Positions 6,588 to 15,179 are shown, counted from the first letter of the stretch. The stretch is DNA of 44,318 nt from CAYWGR01 sp964458015 (GCA_964458015.1 CAYWGR010000021.1:1-44318), one strand, 5' to 3'. Program-made: numbers and translations. Notes: generated by a model from the sequence alone, not told the origin.

Positions 6588-8777
6588 CTAGGGACGGTTC
6601 GCCTCGATGGACACATTCGCCGTGCGATGCACGTCGGGGACGCCGGCATGGCCGTGATGCGCGGCCAACTCGCCCGCCGTTTCCGTCGTACTCGAAAACG
6701 CATGACGGGCGATAATATGATCTTGGTAGGGCTCATCGAGTTCACAGAAATAGCCGCTCCATCCCCAGACACGGACAATTAGGTTTCCATGACGCTCGGG
6801 ATTTCGTTTGGCATCGCGCAGCGTTTCAACATTCACCGTATTCAATTGAAGTTGTTGGCAACCGAGTTGTGCAAATGCACGCACCAACATGGCCGCTTTT
6901 CGGATCGAGTCGTCACCGCGAAATACCGAGTCGGAAAGTTCCATGGTGATGGGACCGCCATTGCAGATTCGCCGGTAATCGATTTTGCTGAAACTCTGAA
7001 GGGTGCTGATCGGGCCTTGGATGCGAATGCCGGGTGAGGGCGCCAAGTTGGCGCTGAAATAGTCGCCGCGCCGCCGGCCGTCGGCCGTTGCGCCAACGGT
7101 CGGCTCGCGCATCGGCTTGTGCCCTTCGGCCAACCAGACGTAATACATGGCCGAGCCCGAGCCGGGACGAATGTGCCCTCCGCGCCCGTTTTCGCCGGCA
7201 GATGTGCAGGCATCGGCCAACATCTCGAACAACAGCATCAGCATCTTGTCCGCCGCGTCGTCATTATTGCCGACTTTGGGCCCGGCGTCTCGCAATTGTC
7301 GATGAATAGGTTCACTGTTTTGAAAATTCGATTCCAGAGCGGCGACCAGACTGGCGAGAGCGATGCTTTTTTCGTGAAAAACCAGCTTTTCCACGGCTGC
7401 CAACGCATCGGCTGCGCTGGACGATCCGGCGCCGTGGATGCCAAAATTGTTGTACTTCAAACCATCCGAGAGATCTCGCCCCCGTTCCAAGCAACCGTCC
7501 ATCAAGACGGAATACCACGGCGCAGGCGGCAACAACAAATGCCGATAGGATTCCGCGAGTTGCTTAGCTTGGATTTCCATGTCCGCTCGCACTCGCGATA
7601 GAATGCCGTTCATGTCATCGCCGCCGGAGAGCCCTGCACGGATACCCCGATCGACCGCAGCCGGCATCGATACGGCCCCCACGTTGACGATTTCCATGCC
7701 GCGGCCGGGGATAATGAATTCCCAACATGCCGCAACGGTATAATCACGTGCATCCTCGATAGCGTAGCCTTGCGCCGCCAGGGCGGGAATGACGACATCG
7801 TCGTTCGAGTATTGCGGAAAACCAAGTCCGAGTCGGGTTAATTCGCACGCCGACATCAATAGATTCAGATCGGTATTCTTGTGGATCCGAAGGTTGATTT
7901 TCGGATCGATCATTGCCACGTCCCGGGCGACTCTTAGAACCATGCTTGTGAGTTCGTTGACGGCGTCTGATCCATCGCGTTGAACGCCGCCGAGCATCAG
8001 CGATTGGCCGTTGTCGCCTTGCTGTACGCCGGGATAAAGATCGCTGTCTTTGTTCAAAGCGATGAAGAATTCAGCAAGCAATTCCTCGGCTTCCGCGACA
8101 TCGAGGCGGCCAGCCCGGAGATCCGCCTCTAGATAGGGCCGCATGTATTGGTCGAATCGACCCAGGCCAACGTGATAATGCCCGCTGAGCCAAACGACTG
8201 CATGGCATAGTCGAAGTGCCTGCAACGCTTCGTAAAACGAACGCGGAGTATGGGCCGGGACATGCTCAAGGCACTCGGCCACTTCCTCGCGTCCCAAATC
8301 ACGAGCATACTCGGCATAGCGACGAGACAAATCCAACACGGCATCGATCGTTTCCACGGCAGCATCAAGAAACTGCGTCGCCGTGTCATCTGATGCCAAG
8401 GTTGTGCGTGTGGCCAGAGCAATTTCACGGCGTTTGAGCAGACCCTGCGAAAGCACCATGCCCCAGTCGGCGCAAATGTTGCTGATGGGGCCTAATTCGT
8501 GCAATGTTCGGCCCGAGGTCAACTCCCGCCATTTCTCAGGCGTGTAGATAGGCGGAATTTCGGACACTGTTCGAGTAAAAACGATCCGCTCATCGGGTTC
8601 GATCACCGGCTGTTGGGCTTCGCACATGCGCCGCGTAAGCCTGGCGGCACGACGCATCCACGAAAGCGATTCCATTTCGCACTCGGTAAGCACATTGGGA
8701 GCAGGGGTCGTTCGGTATCGAGCGCAGGCATGTGCCCGCACACGTTGTCGCATCTCGGATAATCTCTCGGTTAGCAT
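6588..8777 (-). CDS. Glycyl radical enzyme (PFL-like family) of unassigned substrate
   Basis: The 729-residue protein belongs to the pyruvate formate-lyase-like family of oxygen-sensitive radical enzymes. The glycyl radical site is RVWGWSGYF (Gly672), preceded by QLNTVNVETLRDA and followed by QDHIIARH. The thiyl site is ACWEF: Cys351 and Glu353 keep the C-x-E pairing known from dehydratase/lyase members (GCVEP), but the flanking residues differ (A, W, F). Pyruvate formate-lyase itself has a CC pair, so this is probably not a PFL. The substrate cannot be read from the sequence; carbohydrate, diol or hydroxyproline chemistry are options. The last 35 residues after RHAF look like a translated repeat and are absent from typical members. 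No ribosome site precedes ATG 8777, which overlaps a dyad. Confidence 0.9.
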   Translation of the reverse strand: MLTERLSEMRQRVRAHACARYRTTPAPNVLTECEMESLSWMRRAARLTRRMCEAQQPVIEPDERIVFTRTVSEIPPIYTPEKWRELTSGRTLHELGPISNICADWGMVLSQGLLKRREIALATRTTLASDDTATQFLDAAVETIDAVLDLSRRYAEYARDLGREEVAECLEHVPAHTPRSFYEALQALRLCHAVVWLSGHYHVGLGRFDQYMRPYLEADLRAGRLDVAEAEELLAEFFIALNKDSDLYPGVQQGDNGQSLMLGGVQRDGSDAVNELTSMVLRVARDVAMIDPKINLRIHKNTDLNLLMSACELTRLGLGFPQYSNDDVVIPALAAQGYAIEDARDYTVAACWEFIIPGRGMEIVNVGAVSMPAAVDRGIRAGLSGGDDMNGILSRVRADMEIQAKQLAESYRHLLLPPAPWYSVLMDGCLERGRDLSDGLKYNNFGIHGAGSSSAADALAAVEKLVFHEKSIALASLVAALESNFQNSEPIHRQLRDAGPKVGNNDDAADKMLMLLFEMLADACTSAGENGRGGHIRPGSGSAMYYVWLAEGHKPMREPTVGATADGRRRGDYFSANLAPSPGIRIQGPISTLQSFSKIDYRRICNGGPITMELSDSVFRGDDSIRKAAMLVRAFAQLGCQQLQLNTVNVETLRDAKRNPERHGNLIVRVWGWSGYFCELDEPYQDHIIARHAFSSTTETAGELAAHHGHAGVPDVHRTANVSIEANRP

Positions 8778-8795
8778 GATACACGCATTGTATCA
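8777..8795. promoter_or_regulatory. Perfect 7-bp dyad at the start of the glycyl radical enzyme gene
   Basis: TGATACA-N5-TGTATCA, with the left arm touching the ATG of the minus-strand glycyl radical enzyme gene. The position and symmetry suit an operator. A protein bound here would block either transcription or initiation. No second copy was noticed elsewhere in the window, so the regulator is unknown. The XylR-type regulator 160 bases away is a candidate. Confidence 0.4.
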
Positions 8796-8844
8796 GCCGG
8801 GGCCGTCATCGGCCTTGAGAATGAGCGTACATATTATTGAGATG

Positions 8845-8863
8845 CTTTTCGCCGGGCGAAAAG
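8845..8863. promoter_or_regulatory. 19-bp near-perfect palindrome between the glycyl radical operon and its neighbour regulator
   Basis: CTTTTCGCC-G-GGCGAAAAG, with arms of nine bases around a single central base. It lies 68 bases upstream of the glycyl radical enzyme start and 91 bases downstream of the regulator stop. As RNA it could form an 8-bp stem with a 3-base loop, but there is no T-run. A protein-binding operator is as likely as a weak terminator. The rest of 8778-8953 shows no gene. Confidence 0.4.
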
Positions 8864-8953
8864 GATATTATGCCTAGCACCATTCAAAATGATACGAACC
8901 GTGGCAAGAAGGCAATGGTCCGCAATATTTCTTGCCGCAAAGAGTATAAAAGC

Positions 8954-10111
8954 CTAATCGCAATGATACTGACGGCGATAATCGCCGGGTGTCTGTCCGG
9001 TCATGCGTTTGAACACCACGCTCATGTATTCAGGATGTTCATAGCCTGTCAGTTTGGCGATTTCATTCAAGGGCAGATCCGTTTCCGCAAGCAATTGCTT
9101 CACCCGCTTCATCTGCATCAGCCGGATTTCCTCTTGGGGCGAACGGCGAAGGATTTTGCGGAATCGCCGTTCCAAAAGACTGCGCGAGACGGCCAAGTGG
9201 TTGACGACATCCTCGACCGACATGCCATTGCAGGCATTTTCGCGGATAAAACGCACGGCGGCGGCTACTTCCGCATCGTCGATACCCAACACATCGCTCG
9301 ATTGCCGCATGACAAGCCCGATCGGCTCGATGAGCCGTTGCTCCGGCGATGGCTTTTCACCGGCCATGAGTTGGTCCAGAAGTTCGGCTGCCTCATACCC
9401 GATACGTTCGGGGTTAGGAGCCACGCTCGACAAGGGAGGATCACACAATTCGCAAAGCACCTCTTCATTATCCACGCCGACAACGGCCGTTTCATCGGGC
9501 ACGGCAACATCGACCGACCGGCAAGCGTTCAGCACCTGCTGGCCGCGCACGTCGTTGCAGGCCATCAGACCAAGGGGCTTCGGCAGCGATTGGATCCAGC
9601 GGGCGATTTTGTCTTGATCTTCGCCCCATTCGGGCACATGCCGGCCATGCCAGGGCGACTCATACACGTCGCAAAGATACCCGGCCGTATGGACGGCATC
9701 GGCGAACCCGTCGCGGCGCTGGGCTGCCCAGGTTTCGCCTTTGAAGCCGCAAAAAGCAAATTGGTGAAACCCTCGTTCCAAGAGATGCTCGGCCCCTAGA
9801 CGGCCGATGGCAACCATATCGGAATGGATACGCGGCAATCCCAAATCGCCGAAAAGATCGTTGAGGTCCACGGTCGGAATTTTCCGCTTCAACAGCATCC
9901 GAGCCAACCGCCGATCGGTCGAGCGGCAGATCACACCGTCCCAAGGACGTTTTAACAACCACGGCGGCGTCGGCGCCCGCAATTCCCGCTGTTCCAGAAA
10001 TATCGACCACGGCCGATGCGAACGCACATAGCGCGCAATGCCTTGCAGTATCTGCCGGCCGTAGATGCCGGACATTTCCACAATCAATGCTACGCGGGGA
10101 CATTCAGCCAT
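8954..10111 (-). CDS. XylR-type transcriptional regulator (LacI-like sensor plus AraC helix-turn-helix)
   Basis: The 385-residue protein has an N-terminal periplasmic-binding-protein-like sensor (ALIVEMSGIYGRQILQGIARY, GVICRSTDR, LGLMACNDVRGQQVLNACR, VVGVDNEEVLCELCDPPLSSV). The C-terminal AraC domain (AVRFIRENACNGMSVEDVVNHL, LNEIAKLTGYEHPEYMSVVFKRMTGQTPGDYRR) has two helix-turn-helix motifs. This is the arrangement of E. coli XylR, a xylose-responsive activator. It is read toward the glycyl radical operon and away from the arabinofuranosidase locus, so it may control either or both. A paralogue lies at 21439-22623. ATG 10111 lacks a good ribosome site; ATG 10103 is an alternative start. Confidence 0.92.
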   Translation of the reverse strand: MAECPRVALIVEMSGIYGRQILQGIARYVRSHRPWSIFLEQRELRAPTPPWLLKRPWDGVICRSTDRRLARMLLKRKIPTVDLNDLFGDLGLPRIHSDMVAIGRLGAEHLLERGFHQFAFCGFKGETWAAQRRDGFADAVHTAGYLCDVYESPWHGRHVPEWGEDQDKIARWIQSLPKPLGLMACNDVRGQQVLNACRSVDVAVPDETAVVGVDNEEVLCELCDPPLSSVAPNPERIGYEAAELLDQLMAGEKPSPEQRLIEPIGLVMRQSSDVLGIDDAEVAAAVRFIRENACNGMSVEDVVNHLAVSRSLLERRFRKILRRSPQEEIRLMQMKRVKQLLAETDLPLNEIAKLTGYEHPEYMSVVFKRMTGQTPGDYRRQYHCD

Positions 10112-10625
10112 CGGTAAGGGCTAACGGATAGGGGATAGAGGCATGGATTCAGAACACTCCTACCTCCTATCCTACGTTCTGAAAGGCGGTTTCACAAGCA
10201 TTTTTTTCGCGGTGACAAAGAATCTCAATTGCAAAGACTGAAAAACTCATAACAATTTTGTGCCAAGCGAATTATAAGGGATGATGGCCCCAAAAAAACA
10301 ATAGTGCCGTATATCGAGCTATTACAGGCTACAAGTGACAAACAATCGTACGAAGAAAGACAACCAATCTCATAGACATGCAGCGTAGTGTGTGATTATG
10401 ATCAAAATGCGGACTGGAGCTGGTTTGTCGATTTTGTAGTTGAAGCCAGAAAGAATGCGAGGCAGCAAAACAAAAGAGAACGAGTAACGGAACAAGGAGC
10501 GAGTGCGAATGGTCGTGGGGTCTTTCCTTTTCAACACAAGTAGCAGAAGCTTGATTCAGTTTGCAATGGCGGCCGTTCGGCGGTCGGGCGGTCAGAAATT
10601 ACTTTTCCTGTTAAGGAGTTTGGTC
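10112..10625. other. Divergent intergenic region with an imperfect hairpin
   Basis: This 514-base gap between divergent genes holds no convincing ORF or RNA gene. TTCAGAAC at 10148-10155 is repeated inverted as GTTCTGAA at 10176-10183, and the sequence between and around them adds further partial pairing (GGATAGG against CCTATCC). Promoters for the regulator and for the PEP-CTERM gene should lie here, but no clear -35/-10 pair could be chosen by eye. Confidence 0.45.
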
Positions 10626-11339
10626 ATGCGTTACAGTTCTTCTTTTACAGTGGTTGCAGTTGCCTTGGCAATGTTCGCTTTTATCACGCCATCCGCATCT
10701 GCAACGCCGATTGACATTACAAACTGGGGCTTTGAAACGGAAGCAACCGGCACTGCGGGAAGTTCGGGAGATCCTACTACCGTAAACGGCACGACAGATG
10801 GCGCCTACGAATTCTGGAACGTTCCAGGTTGGACCAATGGCACCTCGTTAGTCTTCGGAGAGCATAATCCTGACACTACATTTTATACCTCCGGCAAACC
10901 CAGCCAAGGAGAGATTATGCTGTTCATGGATAATGGATCGATTTACCAGACGCTGGGCGATACCTTGCAGGCCAATACCAAGTACACCCTCGATGTAGAT
11001 ATCGGCCGGCGGATCGATGCCAACGGCTCGAATGCATCGTGGCGCGTCGAATTATGGGCTGGGACAACGCTATTGGATTACGACGAGGTCGGCATCGGCG
11101 GTATTGCTGCAGACACTTGGAGTACGCGAGAACTCACTTATGCGACCGGTTCTTCCGTCGATTCCGGCCAGGCTCTAAAGATCGTGCTAAGCGTCCCGGT
11201 AGCGAGCGGCTACGGCCAAACGGCCAACTTCGACAATGTACGGCTCGATGCCTCGGCTATTCCAGAACCGACGTCATTTGTTATGACGGTTATCGGCCTG
11301 ATTGGTCTGTTGTGCTATGCATGGCGGAAGAGGAAGTAA
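10626..11339 (+). CDS. PEP-CTERM sorted secreted protein with a beta-sandwich body
   Basis: The 237-residue product has a signal peptide (FTVVAVALAMFAFITPSASA) and ends with IPEPTSFVMTVIGLIGLLCY then AWRKRK, a canonical PEP-CTERM exosortase signal. The body (NWGFETEATG, WNVPGWTNG, GSIYQTLGDTLQANTKYTLDVDIG) resembles the galactose-binding/HAF-repeat type jelly-rolls often carried by planctomycete PEP-CTERM proteins, so carbohydrate binding is plausible but unproven. ATG 10626 follows AAGGAG by eight bases. The open frame upstream of it lacks a signal peptide. A DUF1559 gene follows 96 bases downstream, repeating the pairing seen at 606-2562. Confidence 0.88.
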   Translation: MRYSSSFTVVAVALAMFAFITPSASATPIDITNWGFETEATGTAGSSGDPTTVNGTTDGAYEFWNVPGWTNGTSLVFGEHNPDTTFYTSGKPSQGEIMLFMDNGSIYQTLGDTLQANTKYTLDVDIGRRIDANGSNASWRVELWAGTTLLDYDEVGIGGIAADTWSTRELTYATGSSVDSGQALKIVLSVPVASGYGQTANFDNVRLDASAIPEPTSFVMTVIGLIGLLCYAWRKRK

Positions 11340-11435
11340 GAAACTTGGATGTTGGATGGCGGATGGTGGATGTATATGGCAGATTTTATCCCCATCCGCC
11401 ATTTGCTCAAACTTCTCATATTGCGGAGGTGTCGT

Positions 11436-12434
11436 ATGTCCAGCAATCCACCATCCAAAATCCACCATCTGAAATTTGGCTTTACCCTCGTGGAACTTTT
11501 GGTGGTGATAACAATTATCGGCATTTTAATCTCGCTGTTGTTGCCGGCGGTGCAATCGGCGCGCGAGGCGGCGCGGCGGATGCAATGCTCGAACAACTTG
11601 AAGCAAATCGGCTTGTCATGGCTCAATCATGAGTCGGCTTTAGGCTATCTTCCGACGGGCGGTTGGGGATGGCGTTGGATCGGCGATCCTGATCGCGGGT
11701 TTGATGAGAAACAGCCGGGCGGGTGGATCTACAACATCCTGCCTTATATGGAGCAAACCGCTTTGCGCCAGCTTGGCATGGGACTTGGAACCACCGAGAA
11801 GGCCGCGGCCTTGACCGCGCTTGCCGCCACGCCGATCGCGGCGTTTAATTGCCCCTCGCGACGCGCACCAAAAGCCTATCCCATCCGTTCCAGCTATACC
11901 TACACCACGTACGGAATCGGAAGCGTCGTGCAGGCGGAAGCCCGCACGGATTACGCCGGCAATGAGGGCGACGTGTTGTACGACAACGGAGAGGGGCCCG
12001 CCGACTTGGCCACTGGCGACAGTTCGAGTTATCCATGGAGCACCGCCAATGTAAAATTCACCGGCGTTGTTTTCCGCCGCAGTAAAGTGAAGATGGCGGA
12101 AATCCGCGATGGCACGAGCAGTACCTATTTGGCAGGCGAAAAATACCTTCTAACCGATGCTTATGAAATCGGAGCCAGCGGCTGCGACGATGAGAGTATG
12201 TACCAGGGCAGTGATTGGGGCATTGTTCGGACGACGGTTATCGACTATCCCCCGCGTCAAGATACGCCTAGCGCCGACATTTGGTATGGTTTCGGCAGCG
12301 CCCACGCAAGCGGTTTTAACATGGCCTTTTGCGACGGTTCAGTCCATTCGATCAGCTACAATATCAATAGCGAAATACACCGTTGCCTGGGCAACCGTGC
12401 CGATGGTACGCCCTTGGATTCGGGTGCATTCTGA
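11436..12434 (+). CDS. DUF1559 protein with type IV pilin-like N-terminus
   Basis: The 332-residue protein has the prepilin-like block FGFTLVELLVVITIIGIL (residues about 14-31), then LLPAVQSAREAARRMQC, NNLKQIGLSWLNHE and the C-terminal GSAHASGFNMAFCDGSVHSISY. This is the full DUF1559 architecture. Its role is unknown; secretion through a pseudopilin-like route is usually assumed. ATG 11436 is preceded by GGAGG at eight bases. The residues before the hydrophobic segment (SSNPPSKIHHLK) are encoded by a repeat-like stretch of CCACCATC units that has an inverted partner just upstream at 11345-11375, so the native N-terminal leader may have been replaced or extended. It is paired with the upstream PEP-CTERM gene. 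Confidence 0.92.
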   Translation: MSSNPPSKIHHLKFGFTLVELLVVITIIGILISLLLPAVQSAREAARRMQCSNNLKQIGLSWLNHESALGYLPTGGWGWRWIGDPDRGFDEKQPGGWIYNILPYMEQTALRQLGMGLGTTEKAAALTALAATPIAAFNCPSRRAPKAYPIRSSYTYTTYGIGSVVQAEARTDYAGNEGDVLYDNGEGPADLATGDSSSYPWSTANVKFTGVVFRRSKVKMAEIRDGTSSTYLAGEKYLLTDAYEIGASGCDDESMYQGSDWGIVRTTVIDYPPRQDTPSADIWYGFGSAHASGFNMAFCDGSVHSISYNINSEIHRCLGNRADGTPLDSGAF

Positions 12435-12512
12435 TACCTTTTTCAATTCATATAAGGATAAGTAGCCTGTGGACAACAACTCTTGGATTCCAACGATCAA
12501 TTGCTGAATATT

Positions 12513-12533
12513 CCGGGAGCTGTTAGCTCCCGG
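12513..12533. terminator. Hairpin downstream of the DUF1559 gene
   Basis: CCGGGAGCT-GTT-AGCTCCCGG, a perfect 9-bp stem with a 3-base loop, 79 bases past the stop. There is no T-run after it on the plus strand, so it may be a processing or attenuating hairpin rather than a true intrinsic terminator. Confidence 0.4.
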
Positions 12534-12607
12534 CTATTTGGATAGCACATGGCTATTTTGATCAAGCATGGCCATTTCGATAATCCAGGGCTATTTTGAG
12601 AGCACAT
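12532..12607 (+). repeat. Four tandem copies of a 19-base repeat upstream of the arabinofuranosidase operon
   Basis: Copies start at 12532, 12551, 12570 and 12589, with an exact 19-base period. The consensus is close to GGCTATTTTGATAGCACAT. The first and fourth copies are nearly identical, and the third is the most diverged. The array ends 49 bases before the GH51 start codon and begins inside the preceding hairpin. It encodes no protein. It could be a set of binding sites or a simple minisatellite. Confidence 0.7.
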
Positions 12608-12656
12608 CCATAAATTTCCCATCCGACAATCCCACCTTACCCTATCTGGAGCTATA

Positions 12657-15179
12657 ATGCGAAAATCAAAGGATCATATTATGCGCACAATCCAACCGCT
12701 CAATGCGATTGCCATCGTGCTTGCTCTGTACTCGTTTTCGGCGGCGGCAGAGCCCGAAGCAAAAATTCAGGTCAACGCGAAAGAAGTCCTGCGCGATGTG
12801 AGCCGCACCATGGCCGGGGCTTGCATCGAGGACGTCAACCATGAGATTTACGGCGGCATTTATAGTCAGATGATTTTTGGCGAGAGCTTTCAAGAGCCGT
12901 TGCCAGACGCGGAAAATGTGATCAAGGGCTTTAAGGCGTTCGGCGGGCGGTGGTCGCTTAACGGCACGCAGTTGCTGGCCGGCGCGTTGAACGGCGGCGC
13001 CATCGATGGCATAAAACTGATTGCTGACCGACCGGAATCCCTGACGGGGGAAGTGGGCGTCGAAGTGTTGTTTGTGGACGATGCGCCCGGCAATGCCGGC
13101 CTGATCGTGAATGTGACCGACGCGACAATCGGAGCTGACAGCTTTATTGGATATGAGATTTCACTCGATCCTAAAACCCAATCGCTGCGACTGGGACGTC
13201 ATCGGCAGAACTTCGAACTGATTCGCGACGTGTCTTGCAATGTGCCAAACAACCAGTGGATTCCGCTTTCCGTTACGACACGCGACGGGATGCTGGAAAT
13301 CCGCGTCAACGGCCAGCAGGCTCTTGTCTACCAGGATAAAGAGCATCCGTTGAAGCCGGGTCGGGTCGGCGTTCGATTGTGGCAGCGCGAGGCGATGTTT
13401 CGGAATTTATACACGCAAAAAAGCAAAGACAAGCAGCCGTTGCCGTTGGTTGCGATCGAACGGCCCGTGGGCAAGGACGTTAGCCGCATGTGGAGGCCTT
13501 TCGAGCATGGAACGGCCCGCGGAGTATTCGCTTTAGAAAAAAAATCGCCTTACGCCGGCGTGCAAAGCCAACGCATCACGCTGACCGAAGGCCAAGGCGA
13601 GATCGGTATCGAAAATCGCGGATTGAACCGCTGGGGTATGAACTATGTAGCAGATAAGCCCTACGAAGGTTATCTTTGGGTGAAGGCTGAAAAGCCTGCC
13701 GATCTGGTTGTCACCCTGGAGAATGCCGATGGAAGCGTCGCCTATGCGGAGAGGAAGTTGACGACCGCCGCCGGCGATTGGCATCGGCTGGACTTCCAGC
13801 TAACGCCTAATCAAAGCGATACGGCCGGCCGTTTCGCGATCAAGCTGAAGCAGCCGGGCTCGGTCGTGTTGGGGCACGTGTTCCTGCAACCTGGCCCGTG
13901 GGGAAGATTCAAGGGATTGCCGGTTCGCAAGGACGTAGGCGACGCGTTGGTGGCCCAAGGGTTGACGGTTTTGCGATACGGCGGCACGATGATCAACGCG
14001 CCAGGATACCAATGGAAGAAAATGATCGGACCTCGCGACCGCCGGCCTATCTATAAGGGATTTTGGTATCAGTATGCGACCAACGGCTGGGGCATCCTGG
14101 ATTTCCTCGATTTTTGCGAAGCAGCCGGTTTCTTGAGCATTCCGGCCCTCAACAGCTTTGAGAAACCCCAGGATATGGCCGACTTCGTGGAGTACGTCAA
14201 CGGACCGGCCGACAGCACGTGGGGCAAACGCCGCGCCGCCGATGGACATCCGAAGCCCTATGGGCTGAAGTACATCCAGATCGGCAACGAGGAAGTGGTA
14301 GACGAGGCCTATTGGAAACGGTTCGAGCCCGTGGCCAAAGCGATGTGGGCCAAAGACGCTCAATTGATCCTCGTCGTGGGCGATTTGATTTACTCGCAGA
14401 AGATCGTGGATCCCTACAAATTCACCGGTTCGCCGGTCGTATCCAGCTTGGCGGCCCATAAAAAGATTCTCGATTTGGCAAAGCAACACAATCGTGAAGT
14501 ATGGTTTGACGTTCATATTGGCACGGAATTTCCTCGCGATTGGCAAGGGCTATTGGGCGTACCAAGCTTTATCGAAGCATTGGGAAAAATCAGCCCGGGC
14601 GCAAAGTATCAGGTTGTTGTTTTCGAGTATAATTCGTTCAATAAACACGACCTGGGACGTGCCCTGGGCAATGCCAGGGCAACGAACGAACTCATGCGGC
14701 TAGGCGTACCGATTGCTTGCTCGGCCAACTGTTTACAACCCTATCGCCAGAACGATAACGGCTGGGACCAGGGGCTCTTGTTCCTCGATCCATCGCGCGT
14801 TTGGGGACAACCGCCGTATTATGTCACACAGATGGTCTCTCGCTGCTATTTACCGAAATGCGTGCGGGCGGAGGTACAAAGCCCCGGCAATGCACTGGAC
14901 GTAACCGCCACGGCCGACGCAAGCGGCAAGACCGTTCAACTTCAGGTCGTAAACCTCGAAGGCAAGCCCCTGTCGTCGCAAATCCAAATCGATGGCTTCA
15001 GCGCGGCGAATGCTTCGGCCCGGGTGCTGACGTTGAGCGGCGCGATCGGCGATGTGAATGAGCCGGGCGTACCGCCTAAGATACAGCCCGTCGAAAGCCA
15101 ATGGCGGCATGGCCTGCAGAACGGCAAAACTTCCTATACCTTCCTACCGAATTCCTATACAATCATTAGATGGGAGTAA
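12657..15179 (+). CDS. Secreted GH51-like alpha-L-arabinofuranosidase
   Basis: Hydrolyses terminal alpha-L-arabinofuranosyl groups from arabinans, arabinoxylans or glycoproteins, if the family assignment is right. The 840-residue protein has a signal peptide (NAIAIVLALYSFSAAAE), then an N-terminal GH51-like start (CIEDVNHEIYGGIYSQMI). A concanavalin/LamG-like insert (residues about 90-255) and a carbohydrate-binding beta-sandwich (about 275-412) follow. The TIM barrel has LRYGGTMINAPGYQWK and LDFLDFCEAAGFLSIPALN. The acid/base is predicted to be Glu545 in QIGNEE and the nucleophile Glu657 in VVFEYNSF. ATG 12657 has GGAG nearby. The internal ATG 12681 also has AAGGA and gives a tighter signal peptide. 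It is the first gene of the sugar operon, 22 bases before GH127. Confidence 0.87.
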   Translation: MRKSKDHIMRTIQPLNAIAIVLALYSFSAAAEPEAKIQVNAKEVLRDVSRTMAGACIEDVNHEIYGGIYSQMIFGESFQEPLPDAENVIKGFKAFGGRWSLNGTQLLAGALNGGAIDGIKLIADRPESLTGEVGVEVLFVDDAPGNAGLIVNVTDATIGADSFIGYEISLDPKTQSLRLGRHRQNFELIRDVSCNVPNNQWIPLSVTTRDGMLEIRVNGQQALVYQDKEHPLKPGRVGVRLWQREAMFRNLYTQKSKDKQPLPLVAIERPVGKDVSRMWRPFEHGTARGVFALEKKSPYAGVQSQRITLTEGQGEIGIENRGLNRWGMNYVADKPYEGYLWVKAEKPADLVVTLENADGSVAYAERKLTTAAGDWHRLDFQLTPNQSDTAGRFAIKLKQPGSVVLGHVFLQPGPWGRFKGLPVRKDVGDALVAQGLTVLRYGGTMINAPGYQWKKMIGPRDRRPIYKGFWYQYATNGWGILDFLDFCEAAGFLSIPALNSFEKPQDMADFVEYVNGPADSTWGKRRAADGHPKPYGLKYIQIGNEEVVDEAYWKRFEPVAKAMWAKDAQLILVVGDLIYSQKIVDPYKFTGSPVVSSLAAHKKILDLAKQHNREVWFDVHIGTEFPRDWQGLLGVPSFIEALGKISPGAKYQVVVFEYNSFNKHDLGRALGNARATNELMRLGVPIACSANCLQPYRQNDNGWDQGLLFLDPSRVWGQPPYYVTQMVSRCYLPKCVRAEVQSPGNALDVTATADASGKTVQLQVVNLEGKPLSSQIQIDGFSAANASARVLTLSGAIGDVNEPGVPPKIQPVESQWRHGLQNGKTSYTFLPNSYTIIRWE

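Noticed and set aside
6588..8777. Pyruvate formate-lyase proper
   Set aside because: The adjacent double cysteine of PFL is absent; the site is a single Cys followed by x-Glu.
8837..9799. A 320-codon open frame on the plus strand
   Set aside because: It is antisense to the XylR-type regulator, with no motifs of its own.
12532..12607. CRISPR array
   Set aside because: Units are contiguous with a 19-base period and no spacers, and no cas genes are present.
13800..14546. A 248-codon open frame on the minus strand inside GH51
   Set aside because: A shadow of the arabinofuranosidase frame; it contains no motif.
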